The translations under genes were made by a program, and so were the position numbers. Below are positions 15,993 through 26,345 of a stretch of 64,000 nt of DNA, one piece after another. Each line of letters starts with the position of its first letter. Position 1 is the stretch's first letter. The notes beneath the pieces are model-generated. The model did no database searches. It had not been told where the DNA came from and worked only from the letters and a program-made list of their open reading frames with translations. Origin of the DNA: Puteibacter caeruleilacunae (lineage in GTDB: Bacteria; Bacteroidota; Bacteroidia; Bacteroidales; Prolixibacteraceae); NCBI GenBank assembly GCA_005217565.1, contig SJCO01000002.1:342192-406191 (forward strand), read 5' to 3'.

Positions 15993-17165
15993 TTGGAAAA
16001 GTTTTTTCATTCACATATCAATCAACTGGAAAATACAAATCCAGTCTTAACCAGAGAGTTATTCAATGAAATCGATTGGTCACACCGACTAATCGGAATA
16101 AAAGGATTTAGGGGTGTTGGTAAGACCACATTCCTTATTGATTCTATCAAGCGAATGTTTGGTTCCAAAAATGATTGCCTTTACCTAAATCTTAATAACT
16201 TCTATTTCACACGCAGAAAAATATTCTCATTCGCTGATGAATTCAGCAAGAGAGGGGGAAAATTATTGGTATTAGATCAGATTCATAAATATCCTGATTG
16301 GAGTACTGAACTTAGACAATGTTACGATAATATTCCTGATTTGCACATTGTATTCAGTACATCTCCTGTATTAAGGGTAACTGAAGGAAATGATGAATTA
16401 AAAGATATTGCAAAATTGTATCACCTGGAAGGTTTATCGTTCAGAGAATTTTTGAACTATATGACAGGTGAAGAATTTCCTAGGATATCTTTAAATGATA
16501 TTATCGAAAACCATGTTGAGATATCAAAAGAGATCATCAATAAGGTGAAACCATTGGCCTTTTTCCCAGAATACCTGAGAAGAGGTTATTATCCATACTT
16601 TCTTGACGATAAGTTATTCTATAACGACAACTTATTAAAGCATATCAACTTAGCGCTGGAAATTGATGTTACCTATCTTAATCAGATTGAGTTGCAATAT
16701 TTGCCAAAGCTACGTAAGTTACTATTTACGATAGCTCAGGAAGTTCCATTTAAACCCAATGTTAGTAAATTGAGTAATGAAATTGAGACTTCACGTGCAA
16801 CCATCATGAATTATCTTCGTTACTTAAAGCATGCTCGCATGATCAATATGGTTTATGCCAATGGAGATGAAGATGAGATGAAGAAACCAGATAAGGTATA
16901 TCTCCACAATACTAACATTTTATATGCTGTTGATCCGGATAATGTAGACAATCGAAATCTTCGTCAGACATTCTTCCTAAATCAGGTCGGTTATCAGAAT
17001 ACAGTTCGTGCAGTTAAAAAGGCTGATTTTGAAATTAATGATCAATACAAATTTCATGTAGGAGGTAAATACACCAAACCAAAGGATGGATTTGCAGCTG
17101 CCGATAGAATTGAAGTTGGCAAAGACCGAATCATCCCACTATGGTTGTTTGGTTTCCTATATTAA
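15993..17165 (+). CDS. AAA-family ATPase (AAA_14 type)
   Basis: 390-aa cytosolic P-loop ATPase of the AAA_14/DUF4143-like group common in Bacteroidota. Walker A GFRGVGKTT lies at about 38-46. The Walker B region reads LLVLDQIHKYP with D95 followed by Gln, where this group usually has DE. The C-terminal part (about 230-330) looks like a winged-helix-like segment with NVSKLSNEIETSRATIMNYL. The start is TTG at 15993: there is no ATG before Walker A, an in-frame stop lies upstream, and a TTTG box is 20 nt away. Related proteins are orphan ATPases with no known role. It precedes nifJ by 62 nt but a functional link is not evident. Confidence 0.8.
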   Translation: MEKFFHSHINQLENTNPVLTRELFNEIDWSHRLIGIKGFRGVGKTTFLIDSIKRMFGSKNDCLYLNLNNFYFTRRKIFSFADEFSKRGGKLLVLDQIHKYPDWSTELRQCYDNIPDLHIVFSTSPVLRVTEGNDELKDIAKLYHLEGLSFREFLNYMTGEEFPRISLNDIIENHVEISKEIINKVKPLAFFPEYLRRGYYPYFLDDKLFYNDNLLKHINLALEIDVTYLNQIELQYLPKLRKLLFTIAQEVPFKPNVSKLSNEIETSRATIMNYLRYLKHARMINMVYANGDEDEMKKPDKVYLHNTNILYAVDPDNVDNRNLRQTFFLNQVGYQNTVRAVKKADFEINDQYKFHVGGKYTKPKDGFAAADRIEVGKDRIIPLWLFGFLY

Positions 17166-17227
17166 TTAACAAACAGAATAATAACATTATATAGATACAG
17201 ATATAAAACTTAAACAATAGTACAAAA

Positions 17228-20200
17228 ATGGCTAAGGAAAAAAAGTTTATCACATGTGACGGTAACTACGCAGCAGCGTACATGAGTTACATGTTCAGCG
17301 AGGTAGCTTGTATCTACCCAATTACGCCTTCGTCAACTATGGCAGAATATGTTGATGAGTGGGCTGCTAACGGACAGAAAAACCTATTTGGTCGTCCAGT
17401 TCGTTTGGCTGAAATGCAAAGTGAAGGTGGTGCTGCAGGTGCAGTACACGGAGCACTTCAATCAGGTGCTTTGACTTCTACTTACACAGCTTCTCAGGGA
17501 TTATTGTTGATGATTCCTAACATGTACAAAATTGCTGGTGAGTTATTACCATGTGTATTCCACGTAAGTGCTCGTGCATTAGCAGGACATGCACTTTCTA
17601 TCTTTGGTGATCACAGTGATGTATACTCTGCTCGTCAGACTGGTTTCGCAATGTTGGCTGCTGGTTCTGTACAAGAAGAAATGGATCTTGCTGGTGTTGC
17701 ACACTTGGCTACTCTTAAGTCTCGTGTACCTTTCTTAGCATTCTTTGATGGATTCCGTACTTCTCACGAGATTCAAAAGATTGAGGCTCTTCAACCAGAA
17801 GACATTAAGCCATTGGTTGACATGGAAGCTCTTCAGGAATTCAGAAATCGCGCATTAAATCCTGAAAATCCTGTAACTCGTGGTACTGCTCAAAACCCTG
17901 ACATTTTCTTCCAGGCGAAAGAAGCAAGTAACCCATTCTACGATGCAGTTCCTGATATCGTTGAAGATTACATGAAAGAAATCAGCAAGCTTACTGGTAG
18001 AGAATACCACCCATTTACATATTATGGTGCTGCTGATGCAGAAAACGTTGTAATTGCAATGGGATCTGTAACAGAGACTATTAAAGAAACTATCGACTAC
18101 TTAACTGCTCAAGGTAAGAAAATCGGTTTGCTTTCAGTACACCTATACCGTCCATTCTCAGCTAAATACTTCTTTAATGTATTGCCTGAGTCGGTTAAGC
18201 GTGTTACAGTACTAGACAGAACTAAAGAGCCAGGAGCAAACGGAGATCCATTGTATCTTGACGTTGTTGAGTTGTTCTACGGAAAAGCTGATGCTCCTGT
18301 GATCGTTGGTGGTCGTTACGGACTTGGTTCAAAAGACGTAACTCCTTCTCAGATCATTGCAATGTTCCAGAATATGGAAATGAATGAGCCTAAGAGCGGA
18401 TTTACTTTAGGTATTGTAGATGACGTGACTTTCAAGTCTCTTCCGTTGATTCCTGAAATTAAAGTATCTCCAGAAAGTATCTACGAAGCTAAATTCTATG
18501 GTTTAGGTTCTGACGGTACTGTAGGTGCGAACAAAAACTCAATTAAGATTATCGGTGATGCAACTGACAAGTCATGTCAGGGATACTTCGAATACGACTC
18601 TAAGAAGTCGGGAGGTTTCACTTGTTCTCACCTTCGTTTTGGTGATGATCCAATTCGTTCAACTTATTTGGTAACTACTCCTGACTTCGTTGCATGTCAC
18701 GTACCTGCGTACACTCACATGTATGACGTATTGAAAGGATTGAAAAAAGGTGGTTCATTCCTATTGAACTCTATTCATGATGCAGAAGAAACTAAGAAGC
18801 GTCTTCCAGACAACATGAAGAAGTATCTTGCTGAGAATGAAATCAACTTCTATATCATCAACGGTACTAAGTTAGGTGTTGAGATTGGTTTGGGTAACCG
18901 TACCAATACTATCATGCAGTCGGCATTCTTTAAAATCACTGAAGTAATTCCTTACGAATTAGCAGTTGAGAACATGAAGAAAGCGATTGTTAAGTCTTAC
19001 GGTAAGAAAGGTGAGAAGATCGTTAACATGAACTACGCTGCTGTTGACGCAGGTGGTCAAAATGTTGTAAAAGTAGAAGTACCTGCTGAATGGAAAGATA
19101 TCACTGTTGCTGACGCAGCTGGTGATGAAAGCCGTCCTGAGTACATCTCTAAAGTTGTTGATGTTATCAACGCACAAAAAGGTAACGACCTTCCTGTTTC
19201 TACATTCGTTGGATCTGAGGATGGAACATTCCCTGCAGGTACAACTGAATTCGAGAAGCGTGGTATTGCTGTAAACGTACCAGAATGGCAAGAAGACAAC
19301 TGTATCCAGTGTAACCAGTGTGCTTATGTTTGTCCTCACGCTGCTATTCGTCCATTCTTGTTAACTGAAGAAGAAGTTGCTAATGCTCCAGAAGGAACAG
19401 CTGTTAAGACTGCGACTCCAGCTAAGCAATTCAACGGACTTCAGTTCCGCATGCAGGTTAGTCCACTTGACTGTACTGGTTGTGGAAACTGTGCTGACGT
19501 TTGTCCTTCAAAAGAGAAGTCGCTTATCATGAAGCCTCTTGGATCTCAAGAAGCTGAAATTGAGCGTTACCAATACATGCACAAAGAAGTTAGCTACAAA
19601 GAGAAAGTAGTTGACAAGAACAAGTCTGTTAAGAACTCTCAGTTCGCTCAGCCATTATTCGAGTTCTCTGGAGCTTGTGCTGGTTGTGGTGAAACTCCAT
19701 ATGTAAAATTAATCACTCAGCTTTACGGAGAGCGCATGATGGTTGCTAACGCAACTGGATGTTCTTCTATCTATGGTGGATCTGCACCAGCTACTCCTTA
19801 CTGTAAGCACAACGAAAGTGGTAAAGGTGTTGCTTGGGCTAACTCACTATTCGAAGACAACGCTGAGTACGGATTCGGTATGGCAGAAGGTGTTGAAGCA
19901 CAACGTGACCGTATCGCTGATGTAATGACTGAAGCTATTGCTAACGGTGTAAGCGATGCTGAAAAAGCTGCATTCGAAGCTTGGGTAGCGGGAAAAGCTA
20001 CTGCTGTTGGTTCTGAAGAAGCTGCTGAGGCTGTATTGGCTGCTATCGAAGGTAACGATGCTGAATATGCTAAAGTAATCACTTCATTGAAGCAATACCT
20101 TATCAAGAAGTCTGTATGGGTATTCGGTGGTGACGGATGGGCATATGACATCGGTTACGGTGGTTTAGATCACGTACTTGCTTCTGGTCAGGATATCAAC

Positions 20201-20788
20201 GTATTGGTTATGGATACTGAGGTATATTCTAACACTGGAGGTCAGGCATCTAAATCTACACCAGTAGGAGCTGTTGCTAAATTTGCTGCTTCAGGTAAGA
20301 AGATTCGTAAGAAAGATCTTGGAGTAATGGCAATGTCTTATGGTTATGTATATGTTGCTCAGGTAGCTCTTGGAGCAAACCAAGCTCAATACATGAAAGC
20401 ATTGAAAGAGGCTGAAGCTTATCCAGGACCTTCATTGATCATCGCTTACTCTCCATGTATCAACCACGGTCTACGTGCAAGCATGGGACAATCACAAGGT
20501 GAGATCAAGAAAGCTGTTGAAGCTGGATACTGGTCAATGTTCCGTTACAATCCTCAGTTGGAAGAAGAAGGAAAGAATCCATTCACATTAGACTCTAAAG
20601 AGCCAGATTGGAGTAAATTCCAAGACTTCTTGAAAGGTGAGGTTCGTTATACTTCATTGATGAAGTCATTCCCAGAAGAAGCTGCGGAATTATTTAAAGC
20701 TGCAGAGGAGAATGCTAAGTGGCGTTATGCTTCATACAAGCGTATGGCTGCGATGGACTTCTCAAAAGCAGAAGAAGTAGAAGGATAA
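17228..20788 (+). CDS. nifJ: Pyruvate:ferredoxin (flavodoxin) oxidoreductase
   Basis: Single-chain 1186-aa enzyme that oxidises pyruvate to acetyl-CoA and CO2 with reduction of ferredoxin, a core step of anaerobic metabolism. All parts are present in order: domain I beginning CDGNYAAAYMSYMFSEVA; a two-cluster ferredoxin domain with CIQCNQCAYVCP (about 692) and CTGCGNCADVCP (about 748); CAGCGETPY (about 817) for the proximal cluster; and the thiamine diphosphate domain with GDGWAYDIGYGG (about 968) and YSNTGGQASKSTPVG. Codon use is biased toward few codons, as in highly expressed genes. A strong terminator follows. Confidence 0.97.
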   Translation: MAKEKKFITCDGNYAAAYMSYMFSEVACIYPITPSSTMAEYVDEWAANGQKNLFGRPVRLAEMQSEGGAAGAVHGALQSGALTSTYTASQGLLLMIPNMYKIAGELLPCVFHVSARALAGHALSIFGDHSDVYSARQTGFAMLAAGSVQEEMDLAGVAHLATLKSRVPFLAFFDGFRTSHEIQKIEALQPEDIKPLVDMEALQEFRNRALNPENPVTRGTAQNPDIFFQAKEASNPFYDAVPDIVEDYMKEISKLTGREYHPFTYYGAADAENVVIAMGSVTETIKETIDYLTAQGKKIGLLSVHLYRPFSAKYFFNVLPESVKRVTVLDRTKEPGANGDPLYLDVVELFYGKADAPVIVGGRYGLGSKDVTPSQIIAMFQNMEMNEPKSGFTLGIVDDVTFKSLPLIPEIKVSPESIYEAKFYGLGSDGTVGANKNSIKIIGDATDKSCQGYFEYDSKKSGGFTCSHLRFGDDPIRSTYLVTTPDFVACHVPAYTHMYDVLKGLKKGGSFLLNSIHDAEETKKRLPDNMKKYLAENEINFYIINGTKLGVEIGLGNRTNTIMQSAFFKITEVIPYELAVENMKKAIVKSYGKKGEKIVNMNYAAVDAGGQNVVKVEVPAEWKDITVADAAGDESRPEYISKVVDVINAQKGNDLPVSTFVGSEDGTFPAGTTEFEKRGIAVNVPEWQEDNCIQCNQCAYVCPHAAIRPFLLTEEEVANAPEGTAVKTATPAKQFNGLQFRMQVSPLDCTGCGNCADVCPSKEKSLIMKPLGSQEAEIERYQYMHKEVSYKEKVVDKNKSVKNSQFAQPLFEFSGACAGCGETPYVKLITQLYGERMMVANATGCSSIYGGSAPATPYCKHNESGKGVAWANSLFEDNAEYGFGMAEGVEAQRDRIADVMTEAIANGVSDAEKAAFEAWVAGKATAVGSEEAAEAVLAAIEGNDAEYAKVITSLKQYLIKKSVWVFGGDGWAYDIGYGGLDHVLASGQDINVLVMDTEVYSNTGGQASKSTPVGAVAKFAASGKKIRKKDLGVMAMSYGYVYVAQVALGANQAQYMKALKEAEAYPGPSLIIAYSPCINHGLRASMGQSQGEIKKAVEAGYWSMFRYNPQLEEEGKNPFTLDSKEPDWSKFQDFLKGEVRYTSLMKSFPEEAAELFKAAEENAKWRYASYKRMAAMDFSKAEEVEG

Positions 20789-20812
20789 TTTATTAGATTT
20801 CTATATATTGAG

Positions 20813-20846
20813 ACCCTCGGAATTTTTCCGGGGGTTTCTTTTTTTA
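20813..20846 (+). terminator. Strong terminator after nifJ
   Basis: 10-bp stem ACCCTCGGAA / TTCCGGGGGT (one T-G pair), 3-nt loop, followed by TTCTTTTTTT. A classical intrinsic terminator 24 nt after the stop. Confidence 0.9.
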
Positions 20847-20921
20847 TGACATAAGTCTTGTTATTCTTATCATTTTTTTCCTTTATTTATATCCAATTAT
20901 AAACCTCTCATAACTAAACTA

Positions 20922-23900
20922 ATGGATAACTCACTTATGAGGATAATCTCTGTCATTATCCTATCAATAATGGTGTGCAGTGTTCATGCACAAAAACAGT
21001 ACACTCCTTACGATGACCTACCTGGAATGAACAAGAATTATAAACCAGGCTACAGTAACGAATATCCATCCTGGGCTAAAATGCTCTATGAATATCCGGT
21101 AAACTTCAACGATATTAATAGCGCGTACGAACAGTACAAATCAGCCAGGGGAAAAGAAAAGAATCCAATCATCCGTTACTTTAAGATCTGGCGAAGGATA
21201 GTTGGTCCGTATGCAATTTCAGATGGTACTATTATTCTTCCGTCAACTGATGATTTCGATCGTAACTTAAAAGCTGCCCAATTAGATGCTGGATTACAAC
21301 TAAAATCAGCAAGTAGTAATAGTGCTAACTGGACTTTTCTAGGTCCAAAAGAAACTTTCTGGCTAAATAGTGAAGGATCTTCGTCTGCACCTGGATCCTG
21401 TCCTTGGCAAGTTAACGTATATTCATTTGATGTATCCACATCTAATCCTGATATTCTTTTTTGTGGTACAGAAACCGGCTTCGTGAGTAAAACGGTTGAT
21501 GCTGGACTTAACTGGACATTACTTGCTCCAGATTATCCATTTGGAGGAGGAATCACAGCCACCTTAATCCATCCTTCTAATCCAGATATAGTATATGTTT
21601 CGGGAGGTAACCAGATTCACAAAACAATTGATGGTGGCGCAACTTGGATTCCATTATTACCAAGCAATAATCGATTTAATGCTGATCGTCTTAAGTTTGA
21701 TCCTACAAATCCAGATAAAATTATAGCAGCTTCTCATCATGGAGTATTTATCAGTACTGATGCAGGATTAAATTGGTCAAAAAAATGGTCGCGTCCTACA
21801 TTTGATATAGATATCAAACCTGACGATGCTAATGTGATTTATGCAATAACCAATAAATATATCAGCAAAGAAATAAATCACTTTGTCATGGCTATTTCTA
21901 CTGATGGAGGTGATACGTTCACAGCTGATACATCTTTCCCTTCAACAATAGTAGACAAAGCAGGAGGACTACTTGCCGTAACACCTGATAATGCAAGCAA
22001 AGTACTAACAGTAATGTTGAGTAGCGACGGAACACCTCAACTATATCAAGGTAATTGGAATTCCGGAACGTTAACCTGGACAAAGAAAGCCACAGGAAAA
22101 ACCAATGCATTAGAAATGAATAATGGTCAAGGATATTTTGACCTTGTACTTGAGATTGCTCCAGATGATGAAAATCAAATACTGGTAGGAACTACCACGT
22201 TATTTAAATCAACCAATGGAGGAACGTCCTTTTCCGTTATCGGAGGATATTATGGAGATTATGCCATACATCCCGATTGTCAGGATCTAAAGATGCTTGC
22301 TGATGGAAAAACATGGTTAGCTACCGATGGAGGAATGACTATTACTACTGACCATTTTTCAAGTACTTCAAATTATTCTGCCCGCATTAATGGTTTGATT
22401 GGATCCGACATGTGGGGATTTGATCAAGGATGGAATGAAGATATCGTTGTTGGAGGAAGATACCACAACGGCAACACAGCCATTACAGACTTTTATCAGT
22501 CGAAAGCATTACGTATGGGAGGGGCTGAATCTCCCACAGGATGGATACTTAAGGGAAAAAGCCGACATGTTGCTTTTAATGATTTAGGTGCAGGATGGAT
22601 TCTTCCAAAAACAGCAGAAGGACAACCAGAAGGAAGATTTATCTTCAGTAAGTTCCCGAATATGGATGAATATGGATCAAGAAGAGGGAACCTGGTGCAT
22701 CATCCAAATTACTACAATATCTTATATGTAGGAGAAGGAAATAGTATCTGGAGAAGTAAAGACGCAGGACAGTCCTATGACTTACTTCATGAATTCTCAA
22801 AAAAGGTCAGGTACATTCATATCAGCTACAACAATCCTAAGGTTCTGTATGCCGATGTTGTAGATCAAGGTCTCTACAGAAGTCAAGATGGTGGAGCAAC
22901 CTGGCAATCGCGACCAGCCCTGACCAATGGATCTGCTGGTAACTCATATTGGAAAGGCCGAACATTTTTTGCCATCTCTCCATACAATGAAAATGAGATC
23001 TATGCTTGTCTTTCCAATGGTGCATGGTCGAGTGATATAGGTAAAATTTTCAGATCAACTGATGGAGGATACACCTGGACCAATTGGACAGGTACAGTAA
23101 ATGAGTACACCAAGTGTTTGGCGATACAACCTACCAAGGAAGATAAGCCAATGGTATACCTTTTTACCAACAGTAAGAATGGTAAACCTGCAACAGTTTA
23201 TTTCAGAACTCCCGATATGTCAAACTGGGAAAAGTGTGATACCAATTATCCAGCCGGCATGCATGTAAACCTTGCACTTCCATTCTTCAGAGACGGCAAG
23301 ATTCGAGCAGCTGGTACTGCTGGTATTTGGGAATCTCCTCTTGTACAGCAAGACCACACACCTATCATTTGTCCTTGGGTAGGTAAAGATCATTATAACT
23401 GTATGGCTGACACCCTATATTTTGATGACCATTCAATGATTAATCATGATGGAGCAACCTGGGAATGGACAATCGATCCTGCTCCTGAGTATATCAGCGA
23501 TGCGAACATTAGAAATCCTAAAGTAGTATTAGGCACTCCTGGCAGTTATGATGTAACAGTTCAGGTGACAAAAGATGGTAACACATACACCAAAACTATC
23601 GAAGATATGGTAACTACAACTACCTGTCCTTCGGTTGATGACTGCAGCAATCCAGCTGAATTACCAAAAGAAGATTGGTCGCTTGTTTTTGCTGATAGTG
23701 AGGAAGTAAATTATCCCGGGAAAGCGGTAATGGCATTTGATGATGATCCCTCAACAATTTGGCACACGCGATGGTCAACAGGAACAGATCAATATCCTCA
23801 TGAAATCCAGGTAGATCTTGGAGAAAGATTTAACGTTCACAAATTCACCTATTTACCTCGTCAAAATGGACAAAATGGACGAATAAAGAACTACGAACTA

Positions 23901-24365
23901 TACATTAGTGATAATAAGAACAGTTGGGGAACTGCAGTTAAAAAAGGTACTTTTGAAAACAACACAGCACCACAACACATCAAATTCTCTGAACCAGTTA
24001 CAGGCCGCTATTTCAGATTAAAAGCACTCTCAGAAGTAAACAAAGGAGCATGGACCTCAATTGCGGAGATATCAATCACTGCGTGTCGTGAGCAGGTGAC
24101 CACTTCAGCAGATATTCATGAAACCATGGATATTAAAGCTTATCCGATTCCAACGAATGGGAAGGTTACATTAGACTTACCTACAGGTAAAAGTTTCGAC
24201 ATTCGTCTGTATTCAATAAACGGAAGATTATTACAATCAGAAATGATCGAGTATAGTGGAACGAATCACTCACTTGATTTATCCAACTATAATTCTGGTA
24301 TCTATTTCATCCACTTAATTAATCAATTAGGTACCACCTATAGAATAAAGGTGGTTAAACATTAA
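20922..24365 (+). CDS. Secreted multidomain beta-propeller protein with T9SS type A tail
   Basis: 1147 aa. Signal peptide 1-24 (ends CSVHAQ). Residues about 130-800 hold sortilin/BNR-type propeller repeats: the Asp-box pattern SxDGGxxW or close forms recurs (STDAGLNWS, SQDGGATWQS, STDGGYTWTNW). A PKD-like domain follows (about 815-905), then an F5/8 type C (discoidin) domain (about 917-1053: DDDPSTIWHTRW, GRYFRLKA). The end (about 1069-1147) is a type A sorting domain with AYPIPTNGKVTL and NSGIYFIHL and a basic KVVKH terminus, predicting export by type IX secretion. The target is unknown; sialidase or xyloglucanase-like activity cannot be claimed. Monocistronic, between two terminators. Confidence 0.88.
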   Translation: MDNSLMRIISVIILSIMVCSVHAQKQYTPYDDLPGMNKNYKPGYSNEYPSWAKMLYEYPVNFNDINSAYEQYKSARGKEKNPIIRYFKIWRRIVGPYAISDGTIILPSTDDFDRNLKAAQLDAGLQLKSASSNSANWTFLGPKETFWLNSEGSSSAPGSCPWQVNVYSFDVSTSNPDILFCGTETGFVSKTVDAGLNWTLLAPDYPFGGGITATLIHPSNPDIVYVSGGNQIHKTIDGGATWIPLLPSNNRFNADRLKFDPTNPDKIIAASHHGVFISTDAGLNWSKKWSRPTFDIDIKPDDANVIYAITNKYISKEINHFVMAISTDGGDTFTADTSFPSTIVDKAGGLLAVTPDNASKVLTVMLSSDGTPQLYQGNWNSGTLTWTKKATGKTNALEMNNGQGYFDLVLEIAPDDENQILVGTTTLFKSTNGGTSFSVIGGYYGDYAIHPDCQDLKMLADGKTWLATDGGMTITTDHFSSTSNYSARINGLIGSDMWGFDQGWNEDIVVGGRYHNGNTAITDFYQSKALRMGGAESPTGWILKGKSRHVAFNDLGAGWILPKTAEGQPEGRFIFSKFPNMDEYGSRRGNLVHHPNYYNILYVGEGNSIWRSKDAGQSYDLLHEFSKKVRYIHISYNNPKVLYADVVDQGLYRSQDGGATWQSRPALTNGSAGNSYWKGRTFFAISPYNENEIYACLSNGAWSSDIGKIFRSTDGGYTWTNWTGTVNEYTKCLAIQPTKEDKPMVYLFTNSKNGKPATVYFRTPDMSNWEKCDTNYPAGMHVNLALPFFRDGKIRAAGTAGIWESPLVQQDHTPIICPWVGKDHYNCMADTLYFDDHSMINHDGATWEWTIDPAPEYISDANIRNPKVVLGTPGSYDVTVQVTKDGNTYTKTIEDMVTTTTCPSVDDCSNPAELPKEDWSLVFADSEEVNYPGKAVMAFDDDPSTIWHTRWSTGTDQYPHEIQVDLGERFNVHKFTYLPRQNGQNGRIKNYELYISDNKNSWGTAVKKGTFENNTAPQHIKFSEPVTGRYFRLKALSEVNKGAWTSIAEISITACREQVTTSADIHETMDIKAYPIPTNGKVTLDLPTGKSFDIRLYSINGRLLQSEMIEYSGTNHSLDLSNYNSGIYFIHLINQLGTTYRIKVVKH

Positions 24366-24367
24366 TT

Positions 24368-24402
24368 AAAAAGCCTCGCATGGATAACATGCGAGGCTTT
24401 TT
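24368..24402. terminator. Bidirectional terminator after the T9SS protein gene
   Basis: Perfect 15-bp stem AAAAAGCCTCGCATG / CATGCGAGGCTTTTT with a 5-nt loop between convergent genes. It works with A/T tracts on both sides and also ends the eight-gene minus-strand unit. Confidence 0.92.
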
Positions 24403-24427
24403 CCTATATGAATTAATATTATTCTAC

Positions 24428-25105
24428 TTAGATTTTTATTCCCAACTGCACTCCATAAACCATCAGATGTTTAAACTTTTCTTGTTTATTGTACGACTGC
24501 ACCATAAAGTATGTGCAAGGAACAAATCGACCTTTACTTCCAGCTAATCCCAGGTAAGTCCGCAATGCTGATATTTTATGATCACTTACAAAAGCCTCTT
24601 CCATCCAATAAGGCGAAATTTTAAATGAAGAAAAATTCCAGCTAGGCTTTAGCCTTATATCTGTACGATAACGAAAACGAGAAGACATATGCTCACGCAA
24701 TCTCAATTCCACCCTATGACGGTTACGAATCTTCCATTGTCCCCATTTAGTATCTAATCCCATTCGCACTGCCGGACGATTCTCGGAGATCCATCCATTT
24801 GATCCTTTCGTGTACTCGTAGCGATAGATACCCTCCAAATACAACTCTTTTGTAAGTTTATATTTCAATGCATTCTGAATAAATACATCACGTGTCCCTA
24901 CTTTGGTACTATACATGTTATTGTACAACAATAAAGTAGACCATTTTGAATTGAATGAATGCGACACATAATACGTCTGCCAAACATCTTTATGCTCATA
25001 AAAATCATCCTCTCCTTTCACATTGGGGATTAATATCAGCATTAATACAAGTAAACTAAATACTTTAGAACAATAACCTTTAGCAAGGTCTTTTTTCAAC
25101 AACAT
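24428..25105 (-). CDS. DUF2490-like outer-membrane beta-barrel protein
   Basis: 225 aa with a hydrophobic N-terminal signal (about 15-30, ending VKGEDD). The rest is amphipathic strands rich in aromatic and charged residues, such as DVWQTYYVSHSFNSKWSTLL, EGIYRYEYTKG, IRNRHRVELRLRE and a C-terminal LMVYGVQLGIKI, as in DUF2490 proteins predicted to form small outer-membrane barrels. It is the last gene of the eight-gene unit, 87 nt after the preceding gene, and could be a porin-like or structural partner of that system. The family has no assigned function. Confidence 0.7.
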   Translation of the reverse strand: MLLKKDLAKGYCSKVFSLLVLMLILIPNVKGEDDFYEHKDVWQTYYVSHSFNSKWSTLLLYNNMYSTKVGTRDVFIQNALKYKLTKELYLEGIYRYEYTKGSNGWISENRPAVRMGLDTKWGQWKIRNRHRVELRLREHMSSRFRYRTDIRLKPSWNFSSFKISPYWMEEAFVSDHKISALRTYLGLAGSKGRFVPCTYFMVQSYNKQEKFKHLMVYGVQLGIKI

Positions 25106-25192
25106 TTTTATTCCTTTTAAAACATAACAATTCCAGATCGAGTTATAATACTAGATCCATAAGCAACAGATAAATTTAGCCTGCAACTATAC

Positions 25193-26290
25193 TTATCCTC
25201 TTTGATTTTTGCGGTACAAAAGTATACCTACAACCACAATAATCACTATCAATATTAATATGAAATACTTCCAGTCAATAGATTCTTCACTTTCACGTAA
25301 CACTGGCTTAATCTCGTCTTCGGAAGATTTAAAAGCTTCGTTTAAATCGATAACATCTGGTCCAAAACTCACCTCTCCTGCAACATCAGGATTAGTCTCC
25401 TTATCAATTATTCGACTCATCTCTGCAAGAATCATAGGATTATCGACATCAAATCCTACAATATCAACCAATTGTTTCTGATCTTTCTTATTCCACAATA
25501 ACGGTACTTGATCTCCCAGCATCCACTTTCGATCTAATCCACATTCGCAATCAGCACCAATCATTGACAAAAGCTTAAAAAGATAACCTTCTCTTGCGTT
25601 CTTTAAAGCAACAGCACCTCCCATCATTCTACCGCGACCATAAAGAATAAAAGCTTGCGGACGATCAGGAATGTCCATTAATCCTAAAGACCACATCAAT
25701 ATTTTTTCCTTTTGAAAGATTTCCTCTGAGATTTCCTGAATAAAAGGTCCATTCTTAACTTCCTTGGGCATGTGAGGCATTACGTTGACAATACGAGCTC
25801 TGGCATCTTTCACGATCTTCCGCATTTCATTATTGTCATTATACTTTTTTCCATGTACCCACAGAATTACCGCAAAACCATCAGGAACAGCAGTCCTTAG
25901 TTTTGTTCGAACCGGCGATTCAAGAACAGTTTCAACTACTTCATTCAATGATGATCTACTCAATTTCAACATATGATCATCAGGAGCAATCAAAACATAT
26001 GATGGAAGTCTTACATATTTCCTTTTAATTAGTTTGGTGAATGGGTGTGTTGCATCATCCTCTGGATGCAACAACACCATTCTTATATTTGAATCAACTA
26101 AACGTCTCTCACACTTCTTCCAATTTTCGATGTCTTCATATGATTGGTCGGTCATCACCACAAGAGAATACATATCCCGGGAAAGAGTAGAAAAACCTAT
26201 TTCCCGAACAGTAAACCTACATGCACTGGCAGTTAAGCCTATGCACATCATCACTGCTAATATCCACCCTCTTAGTCTCATCATCATCAA
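25193..26290 (-). CDS. Membrane-anchored periplasmic protein with CxC motif, function unknown
   Basis: 365 aa. N-terminal signal (about 6-23) ends TASAC, so the mature protein may start at Cys24, possibly as a lipoprotein. The body contains CRFTVREIGFSTL at the mature N-terminus and DCECGLDRKWMLGD with C248 and C250. A single TM helix (FILILIVIIVVVGILLYRK) closes the protein, followed by a short basic tail, so the body is periplasmic. I recall similar proteins with the CRxTVRxIGF start in Planctomycetes loci with propeller and FtsX genes; this is memory, not a search. It lies 55 nt after the PQQ-propeller gene. No enzyme family recognised. Confidence 0.65.
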   Translation of the reverse strand: MMMMRLRGWILAVMMCIGLTASACRFTVREIGFSTLSRDMYSLVVMTDQSYEDIENWKKCERRLVDSNIRMVLLHPEDDATHPFTKLIKRKYVRLPSYVLIAPDDHMLKLSRSSLNEVVETVLESPVRTKLRTAVPDGFAVILWVHGKKYNDNNEMRKIVKDARARIVNVMPHMPKEVKNGPFIQEISEEIFQKEKILMWSLGLMDIPDRPQAFILYGRGRMMGGAVALKNAREGYLFKLLSMIGADCECGLDRKWMLGDQVPLLWNKKDQKQLVDIVGFDVDNPMILAEMSRIIDKETNPDVAGEVSFGPDVIDLNEAFKSSEDEIKPVLRESEESIDWKYFILILIVIIVVVGILLYRKNQRG

Positions 26291-26345
26291 AGATTATTAG
26301 ATTAAAAATTCCCCAATAACAATATACTGCTATCAGTTAATTCCT

